Shown here: piece by piece, positions 16,689 to 24,887 of the stretch
How positions within the stretch are numbered: position 1 is the stretch's first letter
How the letters are laid out: every line of letters begins with the position of its first letter
From: Actimicrobium antarcticum
Lineage (GTDB): Bacteria; Pseudomonadota; Gammaproteobacteria; Burkholderiales; Burkholderiaceae_D
Length of the DNA: 64,000 nucleotides
Direction of reading: 5' to 3'
NCBI RefSeq assembly: GCF_039536745.1
Contig: NZ_BAAAZE010000008.1
Span: 434,001 to 498,000 of the forward strand
Notes under the pieces: generated by a model
What the model saw: the letters and a program-made list of their open reading frames with translations, nothing else
Database searches by the model: none
Told to the model about the DNA's origin: nothing
Program-made: the position numbers and the translations under genes

Positions 16689-17581
16689 CAGCAAGCCGCC
16701 GCGATTTTTTCGACCACGGAGCGCGTCAGGCTGGCGCGGTCTTCGCGGGTTTTGACCAGCGCCGACAGCGAATCCATGATCCGCGCAATGCCATCGTCAT
16801 CGAAACTGCTCACGCCCAGGCGCAACAGCGCAGCGGCCCAGTCCAGCGTTTCGGCGATGCCGGGTTTTTTCTGCAAATCCATCTGTCGCAGCGACTGCAC
16901 GAATTCGACTACCTGCCGCGCCAAGCGCGCCGGTGCGTCCGGCATCCGCGTTTCGACGATCAGCAATTCCTTGTCGAAGTTCGGGTAATCGACGTACTGA
17001 TACAGGCAGCGCCGGCGCAACGCGTCCGACAATTCGCGGGTGCCATTCGAGGTCAGGATTACGATCGGCCGGGCCAGCGCAGTGATGGTGCCGAGCTCCG
17101 GAATCGAGATCTGGAAATCCGACAACAACTCCATCAGATAGGCTTCGAACGCTTCGTCGGCACGGTCGATTTCATCGATCAGCAGGACCGGCGCGGTGCT
17201 GCTGGTGATCGCATCGAGCAGTGGCCGCTTGAGCAAATAGCGCTCCGAAAAAATGTCCTGTTCCTTGTCGGCCATCGGCCGCGTGTCGTTCTCCAGCAGT
17301 TTGATGGCGAGTAACTGGCGCTGGTAATTCCATTCGTACAGCGCCGAATGCGCGTCCAGTCCTTCGTAGCATTGCAGGCGGATCAGGCGGGTGTCGTGGA
17401 CCCGCGCGAGCACTTTGGCGATCTCGGTTTTGCCGACACCGGCTTCGCCTTCCAGCAACAGCGGGCGACCCATTTCGGTCATCAGCAGCAAGGTCGCACT
17501 CAGGCTTTGCTCGGCAATATAGCCCTGCTGCTGCAGGCGCTTTTGCAGTGCGGTGACATCGTGCATGCGGTCAGTCGACAC
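16688..17581 (-). CDS. coxD: MoxR-type AAA+ ATPase CoxD
   Basis: 297 residues. Walker A is G-E-A-G-V-G-K-T-E (around residue 45) and Walker B is V-L-L-I-D-E-I-D-R-A-D. The sensor region I-L-T-S-N-G-T-R-E-L and the arginine-rich A-L-R-R-R-C-L-Y are typical of MoxR proteins. In Oligotropha, CoxD is a membrane-linked chaperone needed for the sulfuration and copper loading of the CO dehydrogenase active site. The start is either GTG 17581 or ATG 17566; neither has a strong ribosome site. It lies between coxG and coxE. Confidence 0.9.
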   Translation of the reverse strand: MSTDRMHDVTALQKRLQQQGYIAEQSLSATLLLMTEMGRPLLLEGEAGVGKTEIAKVLARVHDTRLIRLQCYEGLDAHSALYEWNYQRQLLAIKLLENDTRPMADKEQDIFSERYLLKRPLLDAITSSTAPVLLIDEIDRADEAFEAYLMELLSDFQISIPELGTITALARPIVILTSNGTRELSDALRRRCLYQYVDYPNFDKELLIVETRMPDAPARLARQVVEFVQSLRQMDLQKKPGIAETLDWAAALLRLGVSSFDDDGIARIMDSLSALVKTREDRASLTRSVVEKIAAAC

Positions 17582-17595
17582 GGTCTTGTTCCGCC

Positions 17596-18162
17596 TCAGG
17601 CCGACTTGGCGGAAAACAATCCGCGGAACCAGTCGCGCACGATGGCCCAGCCGAGTGCCAGTCCATTGAGCGAGGTGTCGACCGGCACGGGCGCGACCTG
17701 TTCCGATTGCAGCGCAGCGACCTGCAGCGCAAAGTTGGCCGCGAACTGCTTGAGGATTTGTTCGGCCACCGTGTTCATCATGCGACCGCCGAATGCGGCG
17801 GCCTTGCCGGTCATGGCCACTTCGCTCTTGCCGACCAGTTCGCAGGTGTCGCCGGTGGCTTTTACGGTCGCTTCCAGGTCCATCGATGCACCGGACGTAC
17901 CGGTGGTGTCGGAACCCTTGCCAATCAGGCGCAACATGCGGTTGGCCTCATCGACCTGCTTGACCTCGATCGTGCCCTTGAATGACATCGACGCCGGGCC
18001 GACCTTGATGCTGACCGTGCCGCGATAATTGTTCTCGTCGATGCGCTCGGTGATCTTCGCGCCCGGCATGCAATTGCCGACACTTTCTATGTTCTGTAAA
18101 AACGTCCATGCGGTAGTTGCATTGCAAGGCATCGGGAATACTTTTTCGATTTCAACTTTCAT
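17596..18162 (-). CDS. coxG: CoxG, SRPBCC-fold CO dehydrogenase accessory protein
   Basis: 188 residues. The SRPBCC/CoxG fold is recognisable from A-W-T-F-L-Q-N-I-E-S-V-G-N-C-M-P-G-A near the N-terminus, followed by alternating strands. A C-terminal hydrophobic/aromatic segment (A-L-G-W-A-I-V-R-D-W-F-R-G-L-F) may anchor it to the membrane. CoxG is known to recruit CO dehydrogenase to the cytoplasmic membrane, and recent work on actinobacteria ties it to quinone delivery. It lies 82 bp after coxL, ahead of coxD; in the classical cox order coxG comes later. Confidence 0.88.
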   Translation of the reverse strand: MKVEIEKVFPMPCNATTAWTFLQNIESVGNCMPGAKITERIDENNYRGTVSIKVGPASMSFKGTIEVKQVDEANRMLRLIGKGSDTTGTSGASMDLEATVKATGDTCELVGKSEVAMTGKAAAFGGRMMNTVAEQILKQFAANFALQVAALQSEQVAPVPVDTSLNGLALGWAIVRDWFRGLFSAKSA

Positions 18163-18244
18163 GCGTCCATCCTTGATGTTGGTGCTGTACTGGGGTGGCA
18201 GGGTGCCGACACCTGCTGAGGTGTCGGCGTTTCAACCTGCGGTG

Positions 18245-20656
18245 TTAGCGTTGGTCGATGCCCAGCGCGTGGCTCTGTTGCCAGACCCGGAAGCTGTTGT
18301 GCGGCATGTTCATGTGCGTTACGCCCAGGTGGGCAAACGCATCGACCATCGCTGCCGTAAAGCACGGGATCGATCCCACGTGCGGCGATTCGGCGACACC
18401 CTTGGCGCCGATCGGATGATGCGGCGATGGCGTCACGGTGAAGTCGGTTTCCCAGTGCGGAGTTTCCATGCTGGTCGGCAGGAAGTAATCCATCAGCGTG
18501 CCACCCAGCACGTTGCCGGCTTCGTCGTAGGTCAGTTGCTGGCCCATTGCCACGGCAAACCCTTCGGTCAGGCCGCCATGGATCTGGCCTTCGATGATCA
18601 TCGGGTTGATCCGCGTGCCGCAGTCATCCAGCGCATAGAAGCGCCGGACTTTCGTCTCGCCCGAAAAGCGGTTGACGTCGAGGACGCACAGGTAAGCGCC
18701 AAACGGATACGTGAAGTTCGGCGGGTCGTAATAGTCGACCGCTTCGAGTCCCATCTCCATGCCTTCCGGCACATTGTTGTACGCGGCCCAGGCGACTTCC
18801 TTCATGGTTTTGGCCTGGTCCGGTGCGCCCTTGACGACGAAACGGTCGAGGTCGAATTCCAGGTCGTCCGGGCTGACTTCGAGCAAGTGCGCCGCGATCT
18901 TGCGGGCTTTTTCCCGGATCTTGTGCGAGGCCCGTGCAATCGCCGCGCCGGCCACCGGTGTCGAGCGCGAACCATAGGTGCCGAGTCCGTACGGCGCGGT
19001 CGAGGTATCGCCTTCTTCCACCTTGATCAGCGAGGCCGGGATGCCGGCTTCCGACGCGATGATCTGCGCATACGTGGTCTGGTGGCCCTGGCCCTGGCTA
19101 ATGGTGCCCATGCGGGCGATCGCCGAACCATCCGGATGGACCCGGATTTCACAGGAATCGAACATGCCGATGCCCAGGATGTCGCACGACTTCGAGGGAC
19201 CCGCACCGACGATTTCGGTGAAGGTGCAAATGCCGATGCCCATCAGGGTTTCTGAGGTCGGATCGGCACGCATGGCGGCCTGTTCGGCGCGCATCGCCGG
19301 ATAGTCGATCGCGGCCAGTCCCTTGCGCAGGGCCGGTTCGTAATCGCCGGAATCGAACTCCAGCCCGAGCGCGCTCTGGTACGGGAACTGGTCTTTGCGC
19401 AGGAAATTACGGAAGCGGATTTCGGCCTTGTCGATGCCCAGCTTTTGCGCCAGCACGTCGACCATCCGTTCGATCAGATACACCGCTTCGGTGACGCGGA
19501 ACGAACAGCGATACGACACGCCACCCGGACACTTGTTGGTATAGATCCCGTCGACCGAGACGAACGCATTCGGAATGTCATACGAGCCGGTGACGACATG
19601 GAACATCCCGGCCGGCCACTTGCTCGGATCGGCGCAGGCATCGAACGCGCCATGGTCGGCGGTGACATGCACGCGCAACGCCTTGATCTTGCCATCCTTG
19701 TCGGCGGCCAGTTCACCGGTCATGTGATAGTCGCGGGCGAAGGCGGTGGTGGTCAGGTTTTCGGTGCGCGATTCGATCCATTTGACCGGACGGCCCAGCA
19801 CGATCGAGGCGACGATGGCGCAGACATAGCCCGGATAAATCCCGACCTTGTTGCCGAAGCCGCCACCGATGTCCGGTGAAATGATGCGGATTTTCGATTC
19901 CGGGATCGACGACAGCATGCCGACCACGGTGCGCACTACATGCGGCGCCTGCGACGTGATGTAGACGGTCAGGTCGCCGCGAATCTTGTCGTACGACGCG
20001 ACGCAACCGCAGGTCTCCAGCGGGCACGGATGCACGCGTTGGTAAATCATGTCCTGCTTGACGGTGATCTCGGCATTGTCGAAGGCGCGGTCGGTCTTGT
20101 CCTTGTCGCCGATATCCCAGGTAAAGATATGGTTCGGATGCGTGCGTACGCCATGCGCGCCGACTTTGCTGTCCTGGATATCTTCACGGATGATCGGTGC
20201 ATCCGGGAACAGCGCTTTCATCGGATCGACCACGGCCGGCAGTTCGTCGTACTCGACCTCGACCAGCTCGGCGGCATCGGCGGCGATGTAGCGGTCTTCG
20301 GCCACCACGAACGCGACTTCCTGATTCTGGAACGACACCTTGCCATCGGCCAGCACCGCCTGCACGTCACCGGCCAGCGTTGGCATCCAGTGCAGTTTCA
20401 AGGGCTTCAGGTCTTCGGCGGTCAGTACCGCATACACGCCGGGATGGGCCAGCGCGCGGCTGGTATCGATGCTCTTGATGCGGGCGTGGGCATACGGGCT
20501 ACGCACCATCACGCCGACCAGCATGCCGGGCATCTTCACGTCATCGACGTAATTACCCTTGCCCTGGATGAAGCGCGGGTCTTCGTAACGCTTGCGGGAA
20601 CAGCCCATGCCTTCGAGCTTGGCCAGGCGTTCTTCATTGGTAGGAATTGTTTCCAT
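18245..20656 (-). CDS. coxL: Aerobic carbon monoxide dehydrogenase large subunit (form I)
   Basis: 803 residues; the molybdenum- and copper-binding catalytic subunit that oxidises CO to CO2. The form I active-site loop reads S-Y-R-C-S-F-R at residues 381-387, with the copper-ligand cysteine at 384. The consensus is A-Y-x-C-S-F-R, so the first position is Ser instead of Ala. The catalytic glutamate lies in G-A-K-G-V-A-E-S-P-H at about residue 756. Other molybdenum hydroxylase landmarks (I-G-G-G-F-G-N-K, then the Q-G-Q-G-H-Q segment) are intact. The M-S-L gene order and a 288-residue coxM agree with a true form I enzyme. A purine or other hydroxylase is much less likely. Confidence 0.93.
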   Translation of the reverse strand: METIPTNEERLAKLEGMGCSRKRYEDPRFIQGKGNYVDDVKMPGMLVGVMVRSPYAHARIKSIDTSRALAHPGVYAVLTAEDLKPLKLHWMPTLAGDVQAVLADGKVSFQNQEVAFVVAEDRYIAADAAELVEVEYDELPAVVDPMKALFPDAPIIREDIQDSKVGAHGVRTHPNHIFTWDIGDKDKTDRAFDNAEITVKQDMIYQRVHPCPLETCGCVASYDKIRGDLTVYITSQAPHVVRTVVGMLSSIPESKIRIISPDIGGGFGNKVGIYPGYVCAIVASIVLGRPVKWIESRTENLTTTAFARDYHMTGELAADKDGKIKALRVHVTADHGAFDACADPSKWPAGMFHVVTGSYDIPNAFVSVDGIYTNKCPGGVSYRCSFRVTEAVYLIERMVDVLAQKLGIDKAEIRFRNFLRKDQFPYQSALGLEFDSGDYEPALRKGLAAIDYPAMRAEQAAMRADPTSETLMGIGICTFTEIVGAGPSKSCDILGIGMFDSCEIRVHPDGSAIARMGTISQGQGHQTTYAQIIASEAGIPASLIKVEEGDTSTAPYGLGTYGSRSTPVAGAAIARASHKIREKARKIAAHLLEVSPDDLEFDLDRFVVKGAPDQAKTMKEVAWAAYNNVPEGMEMGLEAVDYYDPPNFTYPFGAYLCVLDVNRFSGETKVRRFYALDDCGTRINPMIIEGQIHGGLTEGFAVAMGQQLTYDEAGNVLGGTLMDYFLPTSMETPHWETDFTVTPSPHHPIGAKGVAESPHVGSIPCFTAAMVDAFAHLGVTHMNMPHNSFRVWQQSHALGIDQR

Positions 20657-20672
20657 GCGATTCTCCTGGCAC

Positions 20673-21194
20673 TCAGTGCGTAGCGGTTTCCATCAGCGGA
20701 TACGAGGTTTGCACCGGTTCGCCGCGCAGTTTTTTGGCGGCGTACTGGATCGCCTTGACGATGTTCTGGTAGCCGGTGCAACGGCACAGGTTGCCGGCCA
20801 TCCAGTAGCGGATGTCTTCTTCGGAGGGATTCGGATTTTCTTTCAGCAGGCGGTAGGCACGGGTGATCATGCCGGGCGTGCAGAAGCCGCATTGCAGGCC
20901 GTGTTCCTGCATGAAGCCTTCCTGCAGCGCATGCAGTTCGCCGTCTTTGGCGAAGCCTTCGATGGTCAGCATCTCGGCACCATCGGCTTGCACCGTCAGC
21001 ATCGTGCAGGACTTCACCGACATGCCGTCGATATCGACCGTGCAGGCGCCGCAGTGGGACGAATCACAACCGATGTGCGGCCCGGTATGCAGGCATTTTT
21101 CACGCAGGGTGTGGATCAGCAGTTCGCGCGGTTCCACCACGACGTCGGTTTCCTTGCCGTTCAGTGTGAACGTCACCATCATTTTTTTACTCAT
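20673..21194 (-). CDS. coxS: CO dehydrogenase small [2Fe-2S] subunit
   Basis: 173 residues. Eight cysteines in the two expected groups are present: the plant-type cluster C43-x4-C48-x2-C51 with C63, and the hydroxylase-specific cluster C102-x2-C105 with C137-x-C139. They pass electrons from the molybdenum site to the FAD of CoxM. Two in-frame ATGs are close together. GGAGAAG lies between them and serves the second (21194), which is chosen. It sits 31 bp after coxM and 16 bp before coxL. The C-terminal tail is slightly longer than in most family members. Confidence 0.95.
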   Translation of the reverse strand: MSKKMMVTFTLNGKETDVVVEPRELLIHTLREKCLHTGPHIGCDSSHCGACTVDIDGMSVKSCTMLTVQADGAEMLTIEGFAKDGELHALQEGFMQEHGLQCGFCTPGMITRAYRLLKENPNPSEEDIRYWMAGNLCRCTGYQNIVKAIQYAAKKLRGEPVQTSYPLMETATH

Positions 21195-21225
21195 AGTCTT
21201 CTCCATGTGGCCAGGTGATCGTGAT

Positions 21226-22092
21226 TCAGGCTGTGCAGCGCGACAGCGCAGTACGCAAGGCGCGCTGCGTCATTTCGCCGGCCATCGCGACTTTGTAGGC
21301 GACGTCGCCGCGCAGGTCTTCGACCGGATTGCAAATTTGCATGGCCAGTGCCGCCGCGCTGCTGATCGACTGATCATCGAGCGCCTTGCCACGTAAAAAG
21401 TCTTCGGCGGCGGTTGCGCGCAGCGCGGTTTCGCCCATGTTGGTCAGGGCGATCGTCACATCGGCCACCACGCCACCCTGCATGCGCAGCACAACGGCCG
21501 TGGCGGCAGTGGCGTAGTCGCCGGTCTTGCGCTTGAGCTTGGCGTAACAGGAACCGCTGCCCGGTGCGGGCGTCGGGATGCGGATTTCGGTCATGATTTC
21601 GCCGGCTTCGAGCTGGGTCCAGTAGATGCCGAGAAAGTAGCCGTCGGCTGGCACGACCCGTTCGCCAGCGGGGCCGTTGAGCACGAACGAGGCATTCAGC
21701 GCCAGCATCAGCGCCGGATGGTCGTTGGCCGGATCGGCATGCGAAATATCGCCGCCGATGGTGCCCATGTAGCGCACTTGCGGGTCGGAGATCAGGCCTG
21801 CGCCTTCGACCAGCAACGGACATTTTTGCTGCAGCAGGGGCGACCAGATCAGCTCGTTTTCGGTCGCCATGGCACCGATGCGGATTTCATTGCCGACTTC
21901 GCGGATACCCTTGAGTGCGGGGATCTTGCGCAAGTCGATCAGGTGCCCCGGTTCGGCAAAACGCAGTTTCATCATCGGCAGCATGCTGTGGCCACCGGCC
22001 AGCAATTTGGCTTCGTCGCCATACTGGCTGAGCAGCGCGATGGCGTCAGGCAGCGTGGTCGGGGCGTGGTATTCGAACGGGCGTGGGATCAC
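21226..22092 (-). CDS. coxM: CO dehydrogenase medium FAD-binding subunit
   Basis: 288 residues from a GTG start, the same length as Oligotropha CoxM. The FAD signatures are L-L-A-G-G-H-S-M-L-P and T-I-G-G-D-I-S-H-A-D-P-A. The GTG (start of V-I-P-R-P-F-E-Y) has GGAGA about 5 bases upstream. A longer ATG start at 22191 would run through a poly-T/A tract and is rejected. First gene of the operon. The 242 bp before it is shared with the divergent rcoM gene, whose product is expected to switch the operon on when CO is present. Confidence 0.95.
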   Translation of the reverse strand: MIPRPFEYHAPTTLPDAIALLSQYGDEAKLLAGGHSMLPMMKLRFAEPGHLIDLRKIPALKGIREVGNEIRIGAMATENELIWSPLLQQKCPLLVEGAGLISDPQVRYMGTIGGDISHADPANDHPALMLALNASFVLNGPAGERVVPADGYFLGIYWTQLEAGEIMTEIRIPTPAPGSGSCYAKLKRKTGDYATAATAVVLRMQGGVVADVTIALTNMGETALRATAAEDFLRGKALDDQSISSAAALAMQICNPVEDLRGDVAYKVAMAGEMTQRALRTALSRCTA

Positions 22093-22308
22093 GCTTGTCT
22101 CCTTTTTTTTATGGTCGGTATGCCTGCCAGACGGCGCAGTTCCGTGGTCGATAGTTGCACGTCGACTAACGCCATTCCAGCGTGAATGCACGAGCTGCGG
22201 AGATCACGGCACGAAGCGCCGGAATACGCCCATGAATGCCGGGAGGCATCGCTACCAGAAATAGACGACAATCAGTGACGAGCCAAAAATGGCCGACAGG
22301 AGACCAGC
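22093..22308. promoter_or_regulatory. Divergent coxM / rcoM control region
   Basis: About 216 bp between the CO dehydrogenase operon and its likely CO-responsive activator. LytTR-domain activators usually bind short direct repeats. Two AGTT-centred half-sites with similar flanks occur at 22138-22141 and 22153-22156, about 15 bp apart, and are the best candidates I can see. I could not pick convincing -35/-10 boxes for either direction. The poly-T run at 22102-22110 gives an A-rich leader just upstream of the coxM ribosome site. The regulatory role is inferred from the gene arrangement. Confidence 0.4.
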
Positions 22309-22335
22309 ATGACCAGTCCGAAGAGCGTGCAGTGA
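22309..22335 (+). CDS. Possible 8-codon leader peptide coupled to rcoM
   Basis: ATG 22309 has a good ribosome site (AGGAGA, about 5 bases upstream) and encodes M-T-S-P-K-S-V-Q before TGA at 22333-22335. That stop shares its last base with the rcoM ATG (TGATG). The rcoM start itself has only a weak GAAGAG upstream, so translation of rcoM may depend on ribosomes finishing this tiny frame. No homologue can be assessed at this size; the call rests on the ribosome site and the overlap. Confidence 0.3.
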   Translation: MTSPKSVQ

Positions 22336-23183
22336 TGGCGCCCGCACAGCCGCATCGCCATGAAACCTTCCAGCACAAGCTGGAACAGTTCGACCCTGGC
22401 ATGGTCTGGCTCGACGCCGACAACCATGTGCTCGCCATGAATGACACCGCGCTCACCATCCTCGGGCCGGCGGCCGAGCATTCGCTGGGCGTCGATCCGG
22501 ACACGCTGCTCGGCATCGATGTGCTACAGATGCATCCCGACAAAAGCCGCGACAAGTTGCGCCTGTTGCTGCAGGCCGGCAGCGCTGGTGGCTGTCCGAT
22601 GAAGTCGCCACCGCCGGTAGCAATGATGATCAATATTCCGGACCGCGTGCTGGTGGTCAAAGTCTCGAAGATGACCGGGGCGACCGGCATCTGTGGCACC
22701 TGCATGATTTTTTACGACCTGACCGACATCACCACGGTCGCCCCGGGAGCGCTGCCTGCGCACACCGAAGTCGCGCCGCGTCGCCTGTTCAAGATTCCGG
22801 TGTATCGCAAGAACCGCGTCATCCTGATCGACCTGAAGGACATCGTGCGCTTTCAGGCCGATGGGCACTACACGACCATCGTGACCCGCGACGATCAATA
22901 CCTGTCGAACCTGTCGCTGGCCGACCTGGAGGCACGCCTCGATGGCAGCACCTATTTCCGCACGCACCGCAGCCACATCGTCAGCCTGGCGAATGCGGTC
23001 GAACTGGTACTGGGGGACGATACGGTCAGCGTCGTCATGGCCGACCGTGACAATACGGTGGTGCCGGTGAGCCGGCCCAATACGGCGCAGCTCAAGGAGC
23101 TGCTGGGGATGGCGTTGCTGACGCCGAAAACCGCCGCCGAGAAAAAGACCGGGCCGGGGCTGGCGTCGGTGGCGGCGGGTTAG
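22335..23183 (+). CDS. rcoM: CO-sensing haem-PAS/LytTR transcription factor RcoM
   Basis: 282 residues. Residues ~10-135 form a PAS domain and ~143-245 a LytTR DNA-binding domain (F-Q-A-D-G-H-Y-T-T-I-V, then Y-F-R-T-H-R-S-H-I-V). In Burkholderia xenovorans RcoM the haem is held by His74, with Cys94 in the ferric and Met104 in the ferrous state. Here His67 (M-H-P-D-K-S-R-D-K), Cys87 (G-G-C-P-M-K-S-P-P-P) and Met97 (V-A-M-M-I-N-I-P) show exactly the same +20 and +30 spacing. It is divergent from coxMSL as in known CO oxidisers. A longer in-frame start at 22236 exists, but the PAS begins well after 22335. Confidence 0.93.
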   Translation: MAPAQPHRHETFQHKLEQFDPGMVWLDADNHVLAMNDTALTILGPAAEHSLGVDPDTLLGIDVLQMHPDKSRDKLRLLLQAGSAGGCPMKSPPPVAMMINIPDRVLVVKVSKMTGATGICGTCMIFYDLTDITTVAPGALPAHTEVAPRRLFKIPVYRKNRVILIDLKDIVRFQADGHYTTIVTRDDQYLSNLSLADLEARLDGSTYFRTHRSHIVSLANAVELVLGDDTVSVVMADRDNTVVPVSRPNTAQLKELLGMALLTPKTAAEKKTGPGLASVAAG

Positions 23184-23479
23184 GTCGTCTTCGCCAGCTA
23201 CACGGTTTCAACAACCTGTTACGGTTGGCCGTACGAAATCTCACCATTCGTTCGGAAAGAACAACTCGTGTGCGCGCACGCCGAACGGGAAAAAGATAGG
23301 TAACGCCTGATCTTCGATGCGGTCGGCTGTATGTATGCCACTGCTGTCTTGTCATCCATGCCCGGAACAGGAAGCAGGAGAAATGACAGCGCGACGCGAT
23401 GTCCATGTCCTTGGTCGGTATATCGGCCGGGAGGGCCGCTGCTATGTGCAGAGCTATTTGCCGCGATGCGCGGGCTGCG
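23184..23479. other. Stretch without a recognisable gene after rcoM
   Basis: About 300 bp between the rcoM stop and the first repeat module. Short open frames on both strands have no ribosome site and no family signature. No clear intrinsic terminator is visible after rcoM. The G-rich run of GGGCTGC repeats at 23471-23493 leads into the repeat element. Confidence 0.4.
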
Positions 23480-23585
23480 GGCTGCGGGCTGCGGTAGCTA
23501 AAACGGGTTGCGCTCCGTGGAGGCAAGCCGGGTGCGGTCCGGCAGCCGGTTCTTTGCGCGGCGGCGTTGCGGCTTTGGGTCGTAG

Positions 23586-23605
23586 GTTGGGCTGCGAAGC
23601 CCAAC
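23586..23605. repeat. 20-bp palindrome GTTGGGCTGCGAAGCCCAAC (five copies in window)
   Basis: A hairpin-forming unit followed by ATGCGTCA. Related copies lie at 24553-24572, 24658-24677, 29678-29697 and 30663-30682. In the right-arm copies the octamer is found as TGACGCAT before the palindrome, so they are inverted relative to the left-arm copies. It resembles REP-like intergenic palindromes. Confidence 0.7.
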
Positions 23606-23678
23606 ATGCGTCAGGTTGCTTTGCGGGTCGCGGCGACGCGGGGGTTGCGGGCTGCGGTCTGCGGTAGCTAAAACGGGT

Positions 23679-23742
23679 NNNNNNNNNNNNNNNNNNNNNN
23701 NNNNNNNNNNNNNNNNNNNNNNNNNNNNNNNNNNNNNNNNNN
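23679..23742. other. Run of 64 N (assembly gap)
   Basis: Bases 23679-23742 are undetermined. They fall inside repeat copy 1, directly after AAACGGGT and before AGCCGGTCAC. In copy 2 the same two sequences are separated by only 35 bases (from about 29763), so the true missing length may be nearer 35 than 64. No gene is interrupted. Confidence 0.99.
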
Positions 23743-24029
23743 AGCCGGTCACTTCTTTTTGCTTCGCCAAAATGAAGTAACCAAGAAAAAGGCGACCGCT
23801 AGACCGCTGCCCTGCGGGTTCCCAAATACCGTGCCCGGTCAGTGGGAGGGCCGCAAACTCGCTACGCTCAGACAGTGCGGCCCTCTTATCCCCTGCCCGG
23901 ACACGGTATTTGGCAGCGGCCTTTTATGCGGAATTCAAGGTCAAAACCAAGCCCAGCCTTGGTATTTGAATGACGACCACGCTCGCTTTGCGCGAGAAAG
24001 ATGGCTTGTAAAAGCCTTGTAGGTTTTGG

Positions 24030-24089
24030 TTTTGACGTTGGTTTTGACGTTGGTTTTGACGTTGGTTTAGACGTTGGTTTTGACGTTGG
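24030..24089. repeat. 12-bp tandem repeat, 5 copies
   Basis: Five head-to-tail units of TTTTGACGTTGG, the fourth with one change (TTTAGACGTTGG), at the centre of the nested palindrome. The array in copy 2 (30086-30205) has ten units with the same flanks. Because the unit is a multiple of three, several frames stay open, including a 65-codon frame from ATG 24001 encoding V-G-F-D repeats. I do not treat that as a gene. Confidence 0.9.
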
Positions 24090-24580
24090 TTTTGAACTCG
24101 ATGTCGATCACGACGAGGAAGTTTTCTTGCGCAAAGCGAGCCTGGCCATCAATCAATCACCAAGGCTGGGCTTGGTCTTGACGTTGAATTCCGCATAAAA
24201 AGATCGCTGCCAAAAACCGGGTACGGCAAGAGGATCAGAAGCCCACACTGTCTGAGGTGTAGCAGGGGTTTCGGATCGCATGCGATCCGCCTGCGGAACG
24301 GGATCCGCTTGCAAGCGGATCTGCGCTCTGCAAGGGCAGCGAGTTTGCGGGCTTCCCTCTTGCCGTACCCGGTTTTTGGGAACCCGCAGGGCAGCGGTCT
24401 AGCGGTCGCCTTTTTCTTGGTTACTGCTTTTTGGCGAAGCAAAAAGAAGTGACCGGCTGCCGGGCCGCACCCGGCTTGCCTCCACGGAGCGCAACCCGTT
24501 TTAGCTACCGACGACTGCACGCCGTGGCGACCTAGAAGGCAGCTTGACGCATGTTGGGCTTCGCAGCCCAACAAAACTAC

Positions 24581-24636
24581 CGCAAACCGCAAACCGCAAA
24601 CCGCAAACCGCAAACCGCAAACCGCAAACCGCAAAC
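24581..24636. repeat. 7-bp tandem repeat CGCAAAC, 8 copies
   Basis: Eight perfect head-to-tail units of CGCAAAC in the right flank of repeat copy 1, between two of the 20-bp palindromes. The corresponding place in copy 2 lacks this array. Its left-arm counterpart in copy 1 may be the GGTTGCGGGCTGCGG run near 23641. Typical of a slippage-prone microsatellite. Confidence 0.9.
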
Positions 24637-24887
24637 TGCACAAGAAGCTTGACGCATGTTGGGCTTGGCAGCCCAACCTAAGATTTGGCAACGTTACCGA
24701 TGTTTTTTTGCCTTCCAAAGCCCAGCTTGAAAAGGCTGCCTTGACCTAGTCAGCGTTTGCAAAACCACCTCGTGCACGTCATCGGCTGTAAATCGTTTGC
24801 AGTGCGGCTCCTAGCGGGGGGCACGGAGATGGGCAAACACCATTTGGCAAAATCGTATCCCGCGATCCACCTGGTTTCACGCATTCG

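Larger units (their letters stand above)
23480..24720. repeat. Nested inverted-repeat element, copy 1
   Basis: A non-coding block built as a large imperfect palindrome. The left arm contains G-G-T-A-G-C-T-A-A-A-A-C-G-G-G-T modules (23492 and 23663), the GCCGGTCACTTCTTTTTGC motif, and AAGAAAAAGGCGACCGCTAG. These reappear in reverse complement on the right at about 24395-24510. Inner arms (TTTATGCGGAATTC near 23923 and GAATTCCGCATAAA near 24186, each next to AAGCCCAGCCTTGG or its complement) flank a central 12-bp tandem array. The right arm carries an extra ~90 bp including GGATCGCATGCGATCC-like palindromes. The same structure recurs at 29585-30780 in the same orientation. Confidence 0.85.

Noticed and set aside
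15516..16988. 490-codon open frame on the plus strand opposite coxE and coxD
   Set aside because: Glutamine/arginine-rich translation typical of an antisense frame; crosses two well-supported genes.
18245..20656. Possibility that the large subunit is a xanthine dehydrogenase or form II enzyme
   Set aside because: The C-S-F-R loop, MSL order, coxDEG partners and RcoM all point to form I CO dehydrogenase; form II would show A-Y-x-G-A-G-R.
23480..24720. Insertion sequence or MITE of a named family
   Set aside because: No transposase, no clear target duplication and no terminal motif I could assign; described only as a nested inverted repeat.
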